Origin: Desulfosporosinus sp.
GTDB taxonomy: Bacteria > Bacillota > Desulfitobacteriia > Desulfitobacteriales > Desulfitobacteriaceae
Direction: 5' to 3'
Length of the DNA: 64,000 nucleotides
Assembly (NCBI GenBank): GCA_020692355.1
Contig: JAIMKP010000002.1
Span: 59,248 to 123,247 of the forward strand
The position numbers were made by a program, and so were the translations under genes. Positions 1 through 9,102 of the stretch are shown one piece after another (the first letter of the stretch is position 1; every line of letters begins with the position of its first letter). The notes under the pieces are model-generated. The model saw nothing but the letters and a program-made list of their open reading frames with translations. It was not told the origin of the DNA and did no database searches.

Positions 1-757
<757 letters not shown>

Positions 758-847
758 ACTCTTCCCTTCAAAAACCTTAGCCTTCTCTTAATTCGCAGCC
801 TCTACCCATAAATCCTGCTTAAGCCGCCATCTACAAATCGAATTACT

Positions 848-1486
848 TCACTTAGCAACCGCACCCAGTTGTTTCTCTTCCTGGTTCAAATATTCCTGTT
901 CGTTATCAGCTGTAGACCGTTTCTTGGCTTCCTTGGCATCCTCAAAGCGTAGAGGTACGATCAACACGGCGAGCGCAATTCCTCCTACGGAAAAGGCCAA
1001 ATACTGCAGGCTCAAACTCATAAATACCCACGGAATCCGTTTCTCTGGGGTGCCAATCACATAGTCATAAGGCTTTACGGTCACCCAATGGGTATCCGCC
1101 CGTTCCCAGATGGGTTTACCTTCGAAATCCACGCTGTTGCTCAACCGCCGTGCAACTCCAGCAAACGGATCAAGGGAGGAGACGTAAATAAATCCTTTCT
1201 CAGTATAAATTTTATCCAATTCCACAAGTTTTCCGGTAATCGCCGTCTTAGTATAAGTACGTTCTATGCGAAGAATATCCTCTGGCACCACATTAACCGA
1301 ACCCTCGTCCGTAATCACCGTATATAAACCATGATCCACAAGTTCGATGTTTTCTATCTTCACGTCCAGCAGCCGTACTGCAGCAACGGTCAAAATCAGT
1401 AGACTTAAACTGATTAAAATGATGCCCCCGGCGATTGACTCTCGGCCTACCGTCGTTTCTTTTTTAATACTTGGTTTCTGAATCAA
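848..1486 (-). CDS. Two-pass membrane protein of unknown function
   Basis: A 212-residue protein that I do not recognise. It has one hydrophobic segment at about residues 20-38 (IILISLSLLILTVAAV) and a second at about 155-178, with an intervening hydrophilic region of about 115 residues that would lie outside the membrane, and a charged cytoplasmic tail rich in Lys and Glu. This two-helix architecture resembles membrane-anchored extracytoplasmic domains but carries no catalytic motif that I can see. The start used is TTG behind an A/G-rich stretch (AAAAGGGCG), which is weak. It lies downstream of sdhCAB on the same strand but is separated from it by a good terminator, so it is probably not part of that operon. 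Confidence 0.6.
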   Translation of the reverse strand: MIQKPSIKKETTVGRESIAGGIILISLSLLILTVAAVRLLDVKIENIELVDHGLYTVITDEGSVNVVPEDILRIERTYTKTAITGKLVELDKIYTEKGFIYVSSLDPFAGVARRLSNSVDFEGKPIWERADTHWVTVKPYDYVIGTPEKRIPWVFMSLSLQYLAFSVGGIALAVLIVPLRFEDAKEAKKRSTADNEQEYLNQEEKQLGAVAK

Positions 1487-1593
1487 TTTATCACACGCCC
1501 TTTTATTTTTCTACCCTTTTAGTTTAACCACATTGCCTAGTGTACTATAATCTTTCAGAAAAACAAAAGGAGCGAAATAACCCATAAACCATG

Positions 1594-1619
1594 AAAAAGG
1601 GAGGTAATAAACCTCCCTT
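1594..1619 (-). terminator. Rho-independent terminator of sdhCAB
   Basis: Nine-base-pair perfect stem (AAGGGAGGT/ACCTCCCTT, 1597-1605 with 1611-1619), five-base loop, and a run of five U on the minus strand immediately after it. It sits 26 bases past the sdhB stop codon. Confidence 0.9.
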
Positions 1620-1644
1620 AGAGCTATCTTCGTGTGAACCCTGC

Positions 1645-2397
1645 CTACTTGCGTAGCCAGCGGCTCACGGCAAATTTATTGGTTTCTCTGTTTAAATCAG
1701 CTAGGCTTGTAGTCAGAGGGATCTCCTTCGGGCAAGCTTGCACACAGTTTTGGGCATTGCCACAATCCGCGATCCCGCCCTCATCCAAAAGTGCGGCCAG
1801 GCGCTCATGTTTGTTCATCTCCCCGGTGGGATGGGCGTTAAAAAGCCTCACCTGAGAGATAGCAGCAGGGCCGATAAATTTAGAGCGGGCATTGACCTGG
1901 GGACAGGCCTCCATGCAGCAGCCACACGTCATACATTTTGAGAGTTCATAAGCCCATTGGCGCTTCACTTCCGCCATCCGCGGCCCCGGACCTAAATCAT
2001 AAGTTCCATCGATCGGAATCCAAGCCCGAACTTTCTTAAGGTTGTCAAACATGATCTGCCGATCCACCATGAGATCCCGGATGAGCGGGAACTTCGTCAA
2101 TGGCTCCAAGACCACCGGCTGTTGCAACTGATCGATCAAGGCCGAACAGGCCTGGCGGGCCTGTCCGTTAATATTCATCGTACAAGCCCCGCAAACCTCT
2201 TCCAGACAATTGCACTCCCAAACGACGGGGCTCGTGACCTTGCCGTCGCTCGTGACTGGATTCTTTTGAACCTCCATGAGACAGGAGATAACATTCATCT
2301 TGGGTCGATAAGGCAAACTGAATTCTTCCCAGCGGGAAGGTTTGTCTGGCCCATCCTGGCGGCGGATCTTTAAGCGAATCGTTTTACCTTCAGCCAT
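1645..2397 (-). CDS. sdhB: Succinate dehydrogenase/fumarate reductase iron-sulfur subunit
   Basis: A 250-residue subunit that carries electrons between the flavoprotein and the membrane cytochrome b. The N-terminal plant-type ferredoxin domain holds the [2Fe-2S] ligands in CNCLEEVCGACTMNINGQ followed by a later Cys; the C-terminal half holds the [4Fe-4S] and [3Fe-4S] ligands in CMTCGCCMEACP and CGNAQNCVQACPKEIP. The pattern fits the Bacillus-type (subclass B) complex. The start ATG has a GGGAGGG Shine-Dalgarno. It is the last gene of the sdhC-sdhA-sdhB operon, 15 bases behind sdhA. Sequence alone does not tell whether the complex runs as succinate dehydrogenase or fumarate reductase. Confidence 0.95.
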   Translation of the reverse strand: MAEGKTIRLKIRRQDGPDKPSRWEEFSLPYRPKMNVISCLMEVQKNPVTSDGKVTSPVVWECNCLEEVCGACTMNINGQARQACSALIDQLQQPVVLEPLTKFPLIRDLMVDRQIMFDNLKKVRAWIPIDGTYDLGPGPRMAEVKRQWAYELSKCMTCGCCMEACPQVNARSKFIGPAAISQVRLFNAHPTGEMNKHERLAALLDEGGIADCGNAQNCVQACPKEIPLTTSLADLNRETNKFAVSRWLRK

Positions 2398-2412
2398 TTC
2401 ATTCCCTCCCCC

Positions 2413-4149
2413 TTACTTATCGACATCATACCGACGCGGGCGCGGCGGAATTAAGGATACATCCACTGGTTCATAGCTGAACCGTGGCCCTTCAGGCGAC
2501 CATTCCGCGAGCGTCGTCTTCAACCAATTAGCATCATCTCGTTCCGGAAAATCAGGCTTGTAATGCGAACCCCGACTTTCATCCCGGCGCAAAGCTCCAA
2601 GCGTTATGACCCGCGCCAGCTCGAGCATGTTCCATAATTGGCGGGTGAACGGCGCAATTTGCGAACTCCAGACCACCGAATCGTTCACTCCTATATTTTG
2701 CCAGCGTTGCATCAGTTCCTGTAGCTTCTTATCTGTTTCTGCCAACTTGTCATTATAACGCACGACTGTCACATTTTGGGTCATAATCTCGCCGAGTTCC
2801 TTATGCAGAAGATAGGGATTTTCCGTTCCCCGCATGTTGAGAATTTTGGTCCACTTATCTTCCTGGCGTTTCTTTTCCTTTTGGAACGACGGTTCATCCA
2901 CACTTGGGGTCTTAAGTTTGTTCTTACTGATGTACTCCAAAGACTTGGGTCCGGAAACCATCCCCCCATAAATCGCTGAAACTAAGGAGTTCGCACCCAA
3001 ACGGTTGCCTCCATGGTACTGATACTCACATTCCCCTGCGGCAAACAGTCCGGGGATATTTGTCATTTGATCATAATCCACCCAGAGCCCGCCCATGGAA
3101 TAGTGTACAGCAGGGAAAATCCGCATGGGAACCTTTTTCGGATCGTCCCCAACGAACTTCTCATAGATTTCCAGAATTCCGCCCAGTTTTAATTCGAGTT
3201 CATCCGGATCCATATGGGAAAGATCCAGATAAACCATGTTCTCGCCATTTATCCCCAGCCCCATATCAAAAACCACCTGGTAAATCGCGCGCGTAGCGAT
3301 ATCGCGGGGAACTAAGTTACCATAGGCTGGAAACATCTCCTCCAGGAAATACCAAGGTTTCCCATCCTTGTAGGTCCAGATCCGTCCCCCTTCCCCGCGG
3401 GCCGATTCGGACATCAAGCGGAGTTTATCTTCTCCCGGAATTGCCGTCGGATGGATCTGAATAAACTCGCCATTGGCATAACGTACACCTTGCTGGTAGA
3501 GGGCTGAAGCTGCCGAACCCGTGTTGATCGTTGAGTTGGTGCTCTTACCAAAAATCATCCCATTCCCACCGACCGCAATGATCACCGCATCCGCTGCAAA
3601 AGCTTGAATACTCATATCCCTGAGGTTTTGCGCGACGATTCCTTGACAACGGCCCTCATCGATAACCGCTGAGAGGAGTTCCCACTGCTCATATTTCTTG
3701 ACTTTGCCCTCAACCTCATAGTGTCGGACTTGTTCGTCCAGCGCGTAGAGGAGCTGCTGTCCAGTCGTTGCTCCGGCATATGCAGTCCGATGGCGCTTCG
3801 TTCCCCCAAAACGCCGAAAATCCAATAACCCTTCCGGTGTACGGTTAAACATGACGCCCATACGATCCATTAAGTGAATGATCCCAGGAGCGGCATCGCA
3901 CATGTTCTTTGCAGGCGGTTGATTGGCTAAAAAGTCTCCACCGTATACGGTGTCATCAAAATGTTCCCAGGTGGAGTCACCTTCTCCTTTCGTGTTGACC
4001 GCCCCATTAATCCCGCCTTGGGCACAGACTGAGTGGGAACGCTTGACTGGAACCAAGGAAAATAATTCCACAGAGGAGCCTGCTTCAGCAATCTTAATGG
4101 TAGCCATTAGCCCTGCCAGGCCGCCTCCAACCACGATAACTTTGGCCAT
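2413..4149 (-). CDS. sdhA: Succinate dehydrogenase/fumarate reductase flavoprotein subunit
   Basis: A 578-residue catalytic subunit with covalent FAD. The N-terminal dinucleotide fold reads VVGGGLAGLMATIKIAEAG; the flavin-linking region reads RSHSVCAQGGINGA, where the His near residue 37 is the usual FAD attachment site. The substrate-site signatures HPTAI, SESARGEGG and HYSMGG are present, as is the C-terminal R-x-x-W/ARVITLGALRRDESRG block. Length matches the Bacillus/Wolinella-type family. It interconverts succinate and fumarate on the cytoplasmic face. The ATG has AAAGGAG seven bases upstream. It lies between sdhC and sdhB, with 42 and 15 bases spacing, so the three are co-transcribed. 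Confidence 0.95.
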   Translation of the reverse strand: MAKVIVVGGGLAGLMATIKIAEAGSSVELFSLVPVKRSHSVCAQGGINGAVNTKGEGDSTWEHFDDTVYGGDFLANQPPAKNMCDAAPGIIHLMDRMGVMFNRTPEGLLDFRRFGGTKRHRTAYAGATTGQQLLYALDEQVRHYEVEGKVKKYEQWELLSAVIDEGRCQGIVAQNLRDMSIQAFAADAVIIAVGGNGMIFGKSTNSTINTGSAASALYQQGVRYANGEFIQIHPTAIPGEDKLRLMSESARGEGGRIWTYKDGKPWYFLEEMFPAYGNLVPRDIATRAIYQVVFDMGLGINGENMVYLDLSHMDPDELELKLGGILEIYEKFVGDDPKKVPMRIFPAVHYSMGGLWVDYDQMTNIPGLFAAGECEYQYHGGNRLGANSLVSAIYGGMVSGPKSLEYISKNKLKTPSVDEPSFQKEKKRQEDKWTKILNMRGTENPYLLHKELGEIMTQNVTVVRYNDKLAETDKKLQELMQRWQNIGVNDSVVWSSQIAPFTRQLWNMLELARVITLGALRRDESRGSHYKPDFPERDDANWLKTTLAEWSPEGPRFSYEPVDVSLIPPRPRRYDVDK

Positions 4150-4191
4150 CTCAAATCTCCTTTCCCTTTCTTGCCTAACCTATCATAAAAC

Positions 4192-4797
4192 CTATCTCAA
4201 AAAGGCGCTTAGATCACTCAGCCCGACAACCGTAATCACGATAAACAACAAAGTGCAGACGTAAGACCAAATCTTTTGCGATTGTGGCCCGATTGTCAGC
4301 CCCCAAGTAATAGCGAAGGCCCAGAGGCCATTGGCAAAGTGGAATACTGCAAAAATGATCCCCAAGGCATAGAACACTAAGCCCCACGGATTCGTCACAA
4401 GATGCTGAAGCGCTGCAAAACTCGCTTCACCGACGCGCAGGGCCCAAACATGGGTAATCACGAACACTACGGTGTAGAGTCCGGATACTCTCTGAATGAT
4501 GTAGAACCAATTGCGCGCATAGCGATACTTCAGCAGATTGCTTTGTCCGGTATAGACCACCCAGGTGCCATAAACCGCATGGACGGCAATGGGCATGAAA
4601 ATGACAATGAGTTCAATGACAAATATCCCAGGGAAATTGCGCATGGTGCCAATGACTTTGTCATACTGAGCAGCACCTCCCTGTGCTGACAGATTGAGAA
4701 AGAGATGAAACGTTAAAAAGACGCCGATCGGCAGCAACCCTAAAAGGGAATGAATACGCCGAATGAGAAAGTGATAGGGGCTCTGAACTGAACTCAA
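4192..4797 (-). CDS. sdhC: Succinate dehydrogenase/fumarate reductase cytochrome b subunit
   Basis: A five-helix membrane anchor of the Bacillus-type family (b558-like), which binds two hemes and exchanges electrons with menaquinone. Hydrophobic helices begin after FLIRRIHSLLGLLPIG and recur at roughly 60-85, 100-125, 140-165 and 180-200; His residues sit in helices 1 to 4 as required for bis-His heme ligation. I place the start at a TTG (4797) behind AAGGAAGGAG rather than at the upstream in-frame ATG (4845): the ATG lacks a ribosome site and would sit almost on the predicted transcription start of the sigma-54 promoter at 4858-4873. The protein is then 201 residues. Confidence 0.88.
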   Translation of the reverse strand: MSSVQSPYHFLIRRIHSLLGLLPIGVFLTFHLFLNLSAQGGAAQYDKVIGTMRNFPGIFVIELIVIFMPIAVHAVYGTWVVYTGQSNLLKYRYARNWFYIIQRVSGLYTVVFVITHVWALRVGEASFAALQHLVTNPWGLVFYALGIIFAVFHFANGLWAFAITWGLTIGPQSQKIWSYVCTLLFIVITVVGLSDLSAFLR

Positions 4798-4857
4798 AAT
4801 AACCGCTCCTTCCTTTATCCTTGAAGTTTCTCTGAAAGCACTCACACATCACAAGCA

Positions 4858-4873
4858 TGCAAAGAATATGCCA
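4858..4873 (-). promoter_or_regulatory. Sigma-54 (-24/-12) promoter for sdhCAB
   Basis: The minus strand reads TGGCATATTCTTTGCA. Against the sigma-54 consensus TGGCACG-N4-TTGCW, the invariant GG (-24) and GC (-12) are present with the correct 10-bp spacing, and only two non-critical positions differ. The transcription start would fall near 4847, giving a leader of about 50 bases before the TTG start of sdhC. A sigma-54 activator gene lies immediately upstream. Confidence 0.82.
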
Positions 4874-4959
4874 TCTGCTAGCTGACCTTCTCGATAATAC
4901 GAAAGGTTCAGCCAGAGAGGATCTCTACCCCAGTGGAAGATGATTCTGAGAACGGAATA

Positions 4960-4997
4960 TTTGTACTTTCTAGAAATAGCCCATGCTCTAGTACAAA
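4960..4997. promoter_or_regulatory. Inverted repeat, candidate upstream activating site
   Basis: Perfect 8-bp arms TTTGTACT (4960-4967) and AGTACAAA (4990-4997) separated by 22 bp, about 90-135 bp upstream of the sigma-54 promoter of sdhCAB. The distance and dyad symmetry suit an enhancer-binding-protein site. No U-run follows it, so it is a poor terminator for the gene ending at 5007. Confidence 0.45.
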
Positions 4998-5006
4998 ACT
5001 TAGAAA

Positions 5007-6701
5007 TTAACTGAAGACTTTGAGTTTATTATACAATGTCGCCAGGGAAATGTTAAGGACTTGGGCGGCCTTCTTCTTGCCCTCCACCGAATCCCCAAAC
5101 CGTTGCAGCGCGAGGCGAATCATCCGTTTCTCCATCTCTTCCAGCGAAACAAGCTCAGGCAGTTCCCGCCCTTCAGCGTGCATCGGTGCCTCGACAAAAT
5201 TGAGAAGGTGCTTATGAGTGATGATATCCTCCTCGACCGTGACCATGGCGCGTTCAATCACATTCTGGAGTTCCCTAACATTGCCTGGCCAGTCATAATT
5301 GAGAAGAAGTTCCTCTGCTGGGGTCGTCAACCCATTGACCCGTTTGCCAAACTTGCGGTTGAACTTGATAATTAGGGAATGCACATAGGCTGGGATATCT
5401 TCTTTGTGTTGGCGCAAAGAGGGCAACTTTAGCTCCACAACGTTCAGGCGATAAAACAGATCTTCTCGAAACGTCCCTTGTTTCACCATTTCTCGCAAGT
5501 TGCGATTGGTCGCCGCGACCACGCGCACATCCACGCGAATGGTCTGGGTTCCCCCAACCCGTTCGAACTCCATATCCTGCAGCACACGCAAGATCTTGGC
5601 CTGAAGGTGCAGATTCATATCCCCAATTTCATCCAAAAAAATCGTCCCGCTATGGGCCAGTTCCATCTTACCCAGTTTTGTCTTCAGTGCCCCCGTGAAA
5701 GCACCTTTTTCATACCCAAAAAATTCACTTTCTAAAAGAGTTTCCGGAATAGCCGCACAGTTGACCTTGACAAAAGGCTTGTCCCAACGCAGGCTGGCAC
5801 CATGAATTGCATGCGCGAATAATTCTTTGCCAGTCCCGCTTTCACCAGAAATCAGTACCGTGGAGTTGCTTTTTGCCGCTTTAGCCGCGAGATCCAGTGC
5901 TTTTTCGAATTCCGGGTGGCTACCCAGGATATCATCAAAGCTATAAGTACTGGTTGTGATCTGGTTGATCCGGGTCTTTAAGTCATCTATCACCTGGTTC
6001 GATGCCTGCAATTGCTCCATGAGCTTGTAAATATCAGTCAGCGGTTGGAAGACCACCACCCCCCCTTCCATTTTCCCATCTACAACAATGGGCGACGCAT
6101 TGGACACCACTTCGACCTCGGTTCCTCCAACCCGCGACCGATGGGCAAAAATAGGCTCATGCGTGCGCATGGCCCGGGCCAGAGCGCCACTGGGGGAGGC
6201 TTCAAAAATATTTTGTCCGATACGGTCTTTGGCTGAAAGCCCTGTAACCCTACAAAATGACGGATTCACATAACGAATCGTCCCGTCGCCTGTGGCAAAC
6301 TCAATCGCTTCCTGCACAGAGTTGAGGATAGCATCCATCTCCCCTTTTAGCCGCTTCATCTCAGATAGCTGCTCTTTTTCCTCAATCACATGCATCATGA
6401 GGTTCGCCCCCTCGGCTTCCATCACCGATGTCTGCCGAGCTTTACCCTGAGCAATTCGCCTTTGCACATCCGCATCCCCTGTCGCCTCAATAATCAGATC
6501 CAAATTGGGAAGCGCACAGAGTTCCTCAACCTCTGAACAAACTGGAACCGCATCCCTTTTTGCCAGAAACATCCCCGGAGCGCTTAGCGAACGATCACAA
6601 AGCATGGCGATTTCTACATGATCAATCGATTTCAATGTTTTATAGATAGAGGAGCCACCCTTTCCCCCACCGACAATTCCAACTCTTACAAGGCGCGTCA
6701 C
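5007..6701 (-). CDS. Sigma-54-dependent activator with N-terminal Rossmann and PAS domains
   Basis: A 564-residue enhancer-binding protein. Residues about 5-105 form a Rossmann-like dinucleotide fold beginning VRVGIVGGGKGGSSIY, with a second block LDLIIEATGDADVQ like those of NAD(P)-dependent dehydrogenases. A PAS domain follows (about 120-230), then the AAA+ core with Walker A GESGTGKE (286-293), the sigma-54 contact loop GAFTGA (334-339) and Walker B TIFLDE. The C-terminus is a Fis-type helix-turn-helix. I chose a GTG start because AAAGGAGGT lies six bases upstream; an upstream in-frame ATG at 6776 has no such site. It lies directly ahead of sdhCAB, whose promoter is sigma-54 type, so it is the obvious activator. 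The ligand, perhaps a pyridine nucleotide, is inferred from the fold only. Confidence 0.88.
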   Translation of the reverse strand: MTRLVRVGIVGGGKGGSSIYKTLKSIDHVEIAMLCDRSLSAPGMFLAKRDAVPVCSEVEELCALPNLDLIIEATGDADVQRRIAQGKARQTSVMEAEGANLMMHVIEEKEQLSEMKRLKGEMDAILNSVQEAIEFATGDGTIRYVNPSFCRVTGLSAKDRIGQNIFEASPSGALARAMRTHEPIFAHRSRVGGTEVEVVSNASPIVVDGKMEGGVVVFQPLTDIYKLMEQLQASNQVIDDLKTRINQITTSTYSFDDILGSHPEFEKALDLAAKAAKSNSTVLISGESGTGKELFAHAIHGASLRWDKPFVKVNCAAIPETLLESEFFGYEKGAFTGALKTKLGKMELAHSGTIFLDEIGDMNLHLQAKILRVLQDMEFERVGGTQTIRVDVRVVAATNRNLREMVKQGTFREDLFYRLNVVELKLPSLRQHKEDIPAYVHSLIIKFNRKFGKRVNGLTTPAEELLLNYDWPGNVRELQNVIERAMVTVEEDIITHKHLLNFVEAPMHAEGRELPELVSLEEMEKRMIRLALQRFGDSVEGKKKAAQVLNISLATLYNKLKVFS

Positions 6702-6815
6702 TTTCGACCTCCTTTCTCGGCATAATCGGGGCAAATGTTGTTCAATTATTAGAATATTCGTCACCAAATTAAGCATTCCTGCTCAACAGTATATATTTTT
6801 AGAAAGTTTTTTCAT

Positions 6816-7460
6816 TCAATTAGCAAAATTCTTTCTAAACTTTCGAAGCATTTGCAGAATGTCTTCTGCTTGAAACTGAATTGGTTCTGGCTTTGGATCG
6901 GACAAAGGGCGTGAACCCGTCGTGCTAGGTGGAACGACAGCACGAACGAAAATCGTCGTTAGGGTAATCAGTATCAGCAACGGCAGACTCCCCCGAACCC
7001 CTGGCAAGGTAAATATTGGGATAGCAAAAAAAACAATGGGAGCAAAGGGTTCGGAGGAATAGTCCGCATAAGCAGCAATTCCAACAATCAAGGGGGCTTC
7101 CGGTATTTTAGGAGTCAGGAATTCTGAGGAAACCCCTCCTTGACGAATCCTTGCCCCATCCGAACCCGCGATCGTCTGCAAAAAATTTCGTAGTTCCGCT
7201 ACCGGAATCGTCACCCGTTGCAGGCCGCCTTCTGCATCCCCATACCTAAGCGGCACTCCCTCCAAGCCAAAGAGTTTCTGGGCTAATAAGAGAAATAGTT
7301 CTGCCCCAATGAGCACCCCACTGGCTGCGAAAACCTTGCTCGTCAGCAAGGGCTGTAAATAAAAAACAGTAGCACTTCCCGTCACCGAACTCACTGGCGC
7401 AAAGATAACCAAACCCAAGTTCAACGGTTCTTGGGTTAGGCCGGCTATTTGCTGTTTCAA
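6816..7460 (-). CDS. Putative membrane protein of unknown function
   Basis: A 214-residue protein that I do not recognise. The first 60 residues contain two moderately hydrophobic, Val/Leu/Ala-rich stretches; a stronger hydrophobic segment lies at about 140-180 (IVFFAIPIFTLPGVRG and following LLILITLTTIFV). The C-terminal 35 residues are charged and cytoplasmic-looking. The early region, with GSATVFYL and GVLIGAELFLLLAQKLFGL, faintly resembles the YtfJ/GerW sporulation family, but the similarity is too weak to name it. The TTG start follows GGGGGAGCAGGG. It lies 114 bases upstream of the sigma-54 activator on the same strand and is probably a separate unit. Confidence 0.5.
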   Translation of the reverse strand: MKQQIAGLTQEPLNLGLVIFAPVSSVTGSATVFYLQPLLTSKVFAASGVLIGAELFLLLAQKLFGLEGVPLRYGDAEGGLQRVTIPVAELRNFLQTIAGSDGARIRQGGVSSEFLTPKIPEAPLIVGIAAYADYSSEPFAPIVFFAIPIFTLPGVRGSLPLLILITLTTIFVRAVVPPSTTGSRPLSDPKPEPIQFQAEDILQMLRKFRKNFAN

Positions 7461-7545
7461 CCCTGCTCCCCCTCTCTTTGGCTCGGGCCCACCCCGTTCT
7501 TCCTATAAAATATTCCTCATCGATAAATCCGTTCCTCTGAGCGGG

Positions 7546-8277
7546 TCAGCCTATGACAGGGCGCCGTTTCCTGCGAGCTTCGAGATAACTAAGAACCCTT
7601 TGCTCGGAGGTATTCAGAATTTGTTTTTCGGGAATCCCTGCCCCCTCAACGAGTTCTAAAGCGAATCTAAATTCTCCGACCCGATCCCAAAAATGGGCAT
7701 CACTCCCCAAAATAACTGGGCCACCATACTGCGCCATATAGCCCGCAAAACGGCTGCAATTGTCCCAAGCCCCACGTTTCTGGGGGGAGAGCGAACTATT
7801 GTTGATTTCCACCGGAACATTTAAGTCCGCCGCTGCTTTGGCAATGCGCTCCAGATCCAGCTGGAACTCCGGGCGTCCCGGATGAACCATGATATCTACA
7901 AAGGGATTTTTCATGGCTTTGATATATGCCGCCGTATTCTGTTCCACTGTTCCTCCTGGATAGCAGTAGACATGTAGCCCAACTAAAACCACGTTCATCT
8001 TGGCTAAATAACGCAAAGGAATATCAAGTTCCCCTTCCTGGCTGGTGATATTCGCTTCGACCCCAGTCAGTATTTTAACCCCATGGATCTCAGAGGGAAG
8101 CACAGCCAGATTGCCAAAATGATATAAGTTCGGGGCACCCGGCATACTTGGGCCGTGATCCGTCATCCCCAATAGTTTTAATCCCCTTCTGGAAGCGGCA
8201 GCAGCATTTTCCGTAATCGTACTATAGGCATGCCCGCTGGCCACAGTATGTGTGTGCAGATCGACTAATATATCCAA
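7546..8277 (-). CDS. PHP-domain phosphoesterase, YcdX type
   Basis: A 243-residue PHP-family metal-dependent hydrolase. The four metal-binding motifs are visible in order: DLHTHT near the N-terminus, TDHGP at about 40, HPGRPEF at about 130 and GSDAHF at about 195. Size and the MPGAPNLYHF block match the YcdX/histidinol-phosphatase-like subgroup, which uses a trinuclear metal site to hydrolyse phosphate esters. The true substrate is not known for this subgroup, so it should not be called HisK. The start is TTG, ten bases behind GGAGG. It stands alone, with a terminator-bearing gene upstream. Confidence 0.85.
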   Translation of the reverse strand: MDILVDLHTHTVASGHAYSTITENAAAASRRGLKLLGMTDHGPSMPGAPNLYHFGNLAVLPSEIHGVKILTGVEANITSQEGELDIPLRYLAKMNVVLVGLHVYCYPGGTVEQNTAAYIKAMKNPFVDIMVHPGRPEFQLDLERIAKAAADLNVPVEINNSSLSPQKRGAWDNCSRFAGYMAQYGGPVILGSDAHFWDRVGEFRFALELVEGAGIPEKQILNTSEQRVLSYLEARRKRRPVIG

Positions 8278-8345
8278 GAATAAGACACCTCCGCTACTAT
8301 TATACCCTAAATTGAACTCATTTTGCTAAGCAAAACATCGACAAT

Positions 8346-8374
8346 AAAAAAGGCACCCTATTCCTAGGGTACCC
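8346..8374 (-). terminator. Rho-independent terminator
   Basis: Nine-pair stem with one G-U pair (8352-8360 with 8365-8373), a GGAA loop and six U on the minus strand. It follows the gene ending at 8387. Confidence 0.88.
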
Positions 8375-8386
8375 TTGCTCCTAAAC

Positions 8387-8953
8387 CTATTTTGCCGCAG
8401 GCACCTTGACCGTCGAGTCAACGTTGAAGCGGAAATTTGCCTCAGTAGCCTGGTTGACCCCGCCCGCCGGATTGGGTTTAACTCTGACCTTGATTTGGTG
8501 GAGCCCCGCTACCGGATTTTTCCCTTGGGCATCCCCAAAGGCCTTAAGCGACCCAAATGTGACCTTAGCCGTTTCCCCCGGATTGATGGTGGTGAGATTG
8601 GCCAACTTTGTGACCTTTTGTAAGTCATCGCTAACTAAGGTGAGTTCGAGTTCCACAGGGATATTTGTCATTTTCTGAGCGGTGGTATTTTGTACATTCA
8701 CCATCACGTCAAACACCTTCGCTGGGATGATCTGGCTTCCCTTAAGGGTTACACTGCCATAGGTAACGTCTTTCGCCGGACCAGCTGGGTTGATGCTCAA
8801 GCTCAACATCTTTACCTCAGGGATGACATTTTTGTTGACGCTAGCATAATGATTGCGCCAGAGGGACAGTGTGGCCACACCAATGAGCAAAACCAGAACC
8901 ACACTCAATGTGATAGTCAAGTGCCTGCGGTTAAGGGCAATTACTTTTGCCAA
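8387..8953 (-). CDS. Membrane-anchored or secreted beta-sandwich protein, unknown function
   Basis: A 188-residue protein with an N-terminal signal anchor (positive residues up to R10, then LTITLSVVLVLLIGVATLSL). The rest is an Ig-like beta-rich domain of about 130 residues with phrases typical of CARDB/FxLYD-type extracellular modules, such as VFDVMVNVQNTT and INPGETAKVTFGSL. No catalytic residues are apparent. The TTG start has GGAGGTG nine bases upstream. It has its own terminator and is preceded by the terminator of the dnaI-like gene, so it is monocistronic. It could be a cell-envelope or spore-envelope protein; nothing in the context decides this. Confidence 0.6.
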   Translation of the reverse strand: MAKVIALNRRHLTITLSVVLVLLIGVATLSLWRNHYASVNKNVIPEVKMLSLSINPAGPAKDVTYGSVTLKGSQIIPAKVFDVMVNVQNTTAQKMTNIPVELELTLVSDDLQKVTKLANLTTINPGETAKVTFGSLKAFGDAQGKNPVAGLHQIKVRVKPNPAGGVNQATEANFRFNVDSTVKVPAAK

Positions 8954-8985
8954 AATTGTTCACCTCCATATAGATTGGGAACCCC

Positions 8986-9031
8986 CTAAAAAAATCTATG
9001 CATGTCTTCAAAGGACATGCATAGATTTGAA
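8986..9031 (-). terminator. Rho-independent terminator behind the dnaI-like gene
   Basis: A 15-bp perfect stem (AAATCTATGCATGTC and its complement) with a seven-base loop, followed on the minus strand by a T-rich tail. Coordinates are good to about one base. Confidence 0.85.
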
Positions 9032-9061
9032 AAATCTTTGTTAGTTTTCAGGTATTACTCT

Positions 9062-9096
<35 letters not shown>

Positions 9097-9102
9097 TCGA
9101 GC

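Noticed and set aside
6702..6776. Upstream extension of the sigma-54 activator to the first ATG
   Set aside because: No ribosome site ahead of that ATG, while a GTG with AAAGGAGGT lies at 6701 directly before the Rossmann strand.
7546..8277. Naming the PHP protein histidinol phosphatase
   Set aside because: Motifs and length match the YcdX-type subgroup, and no his genes are nearby.
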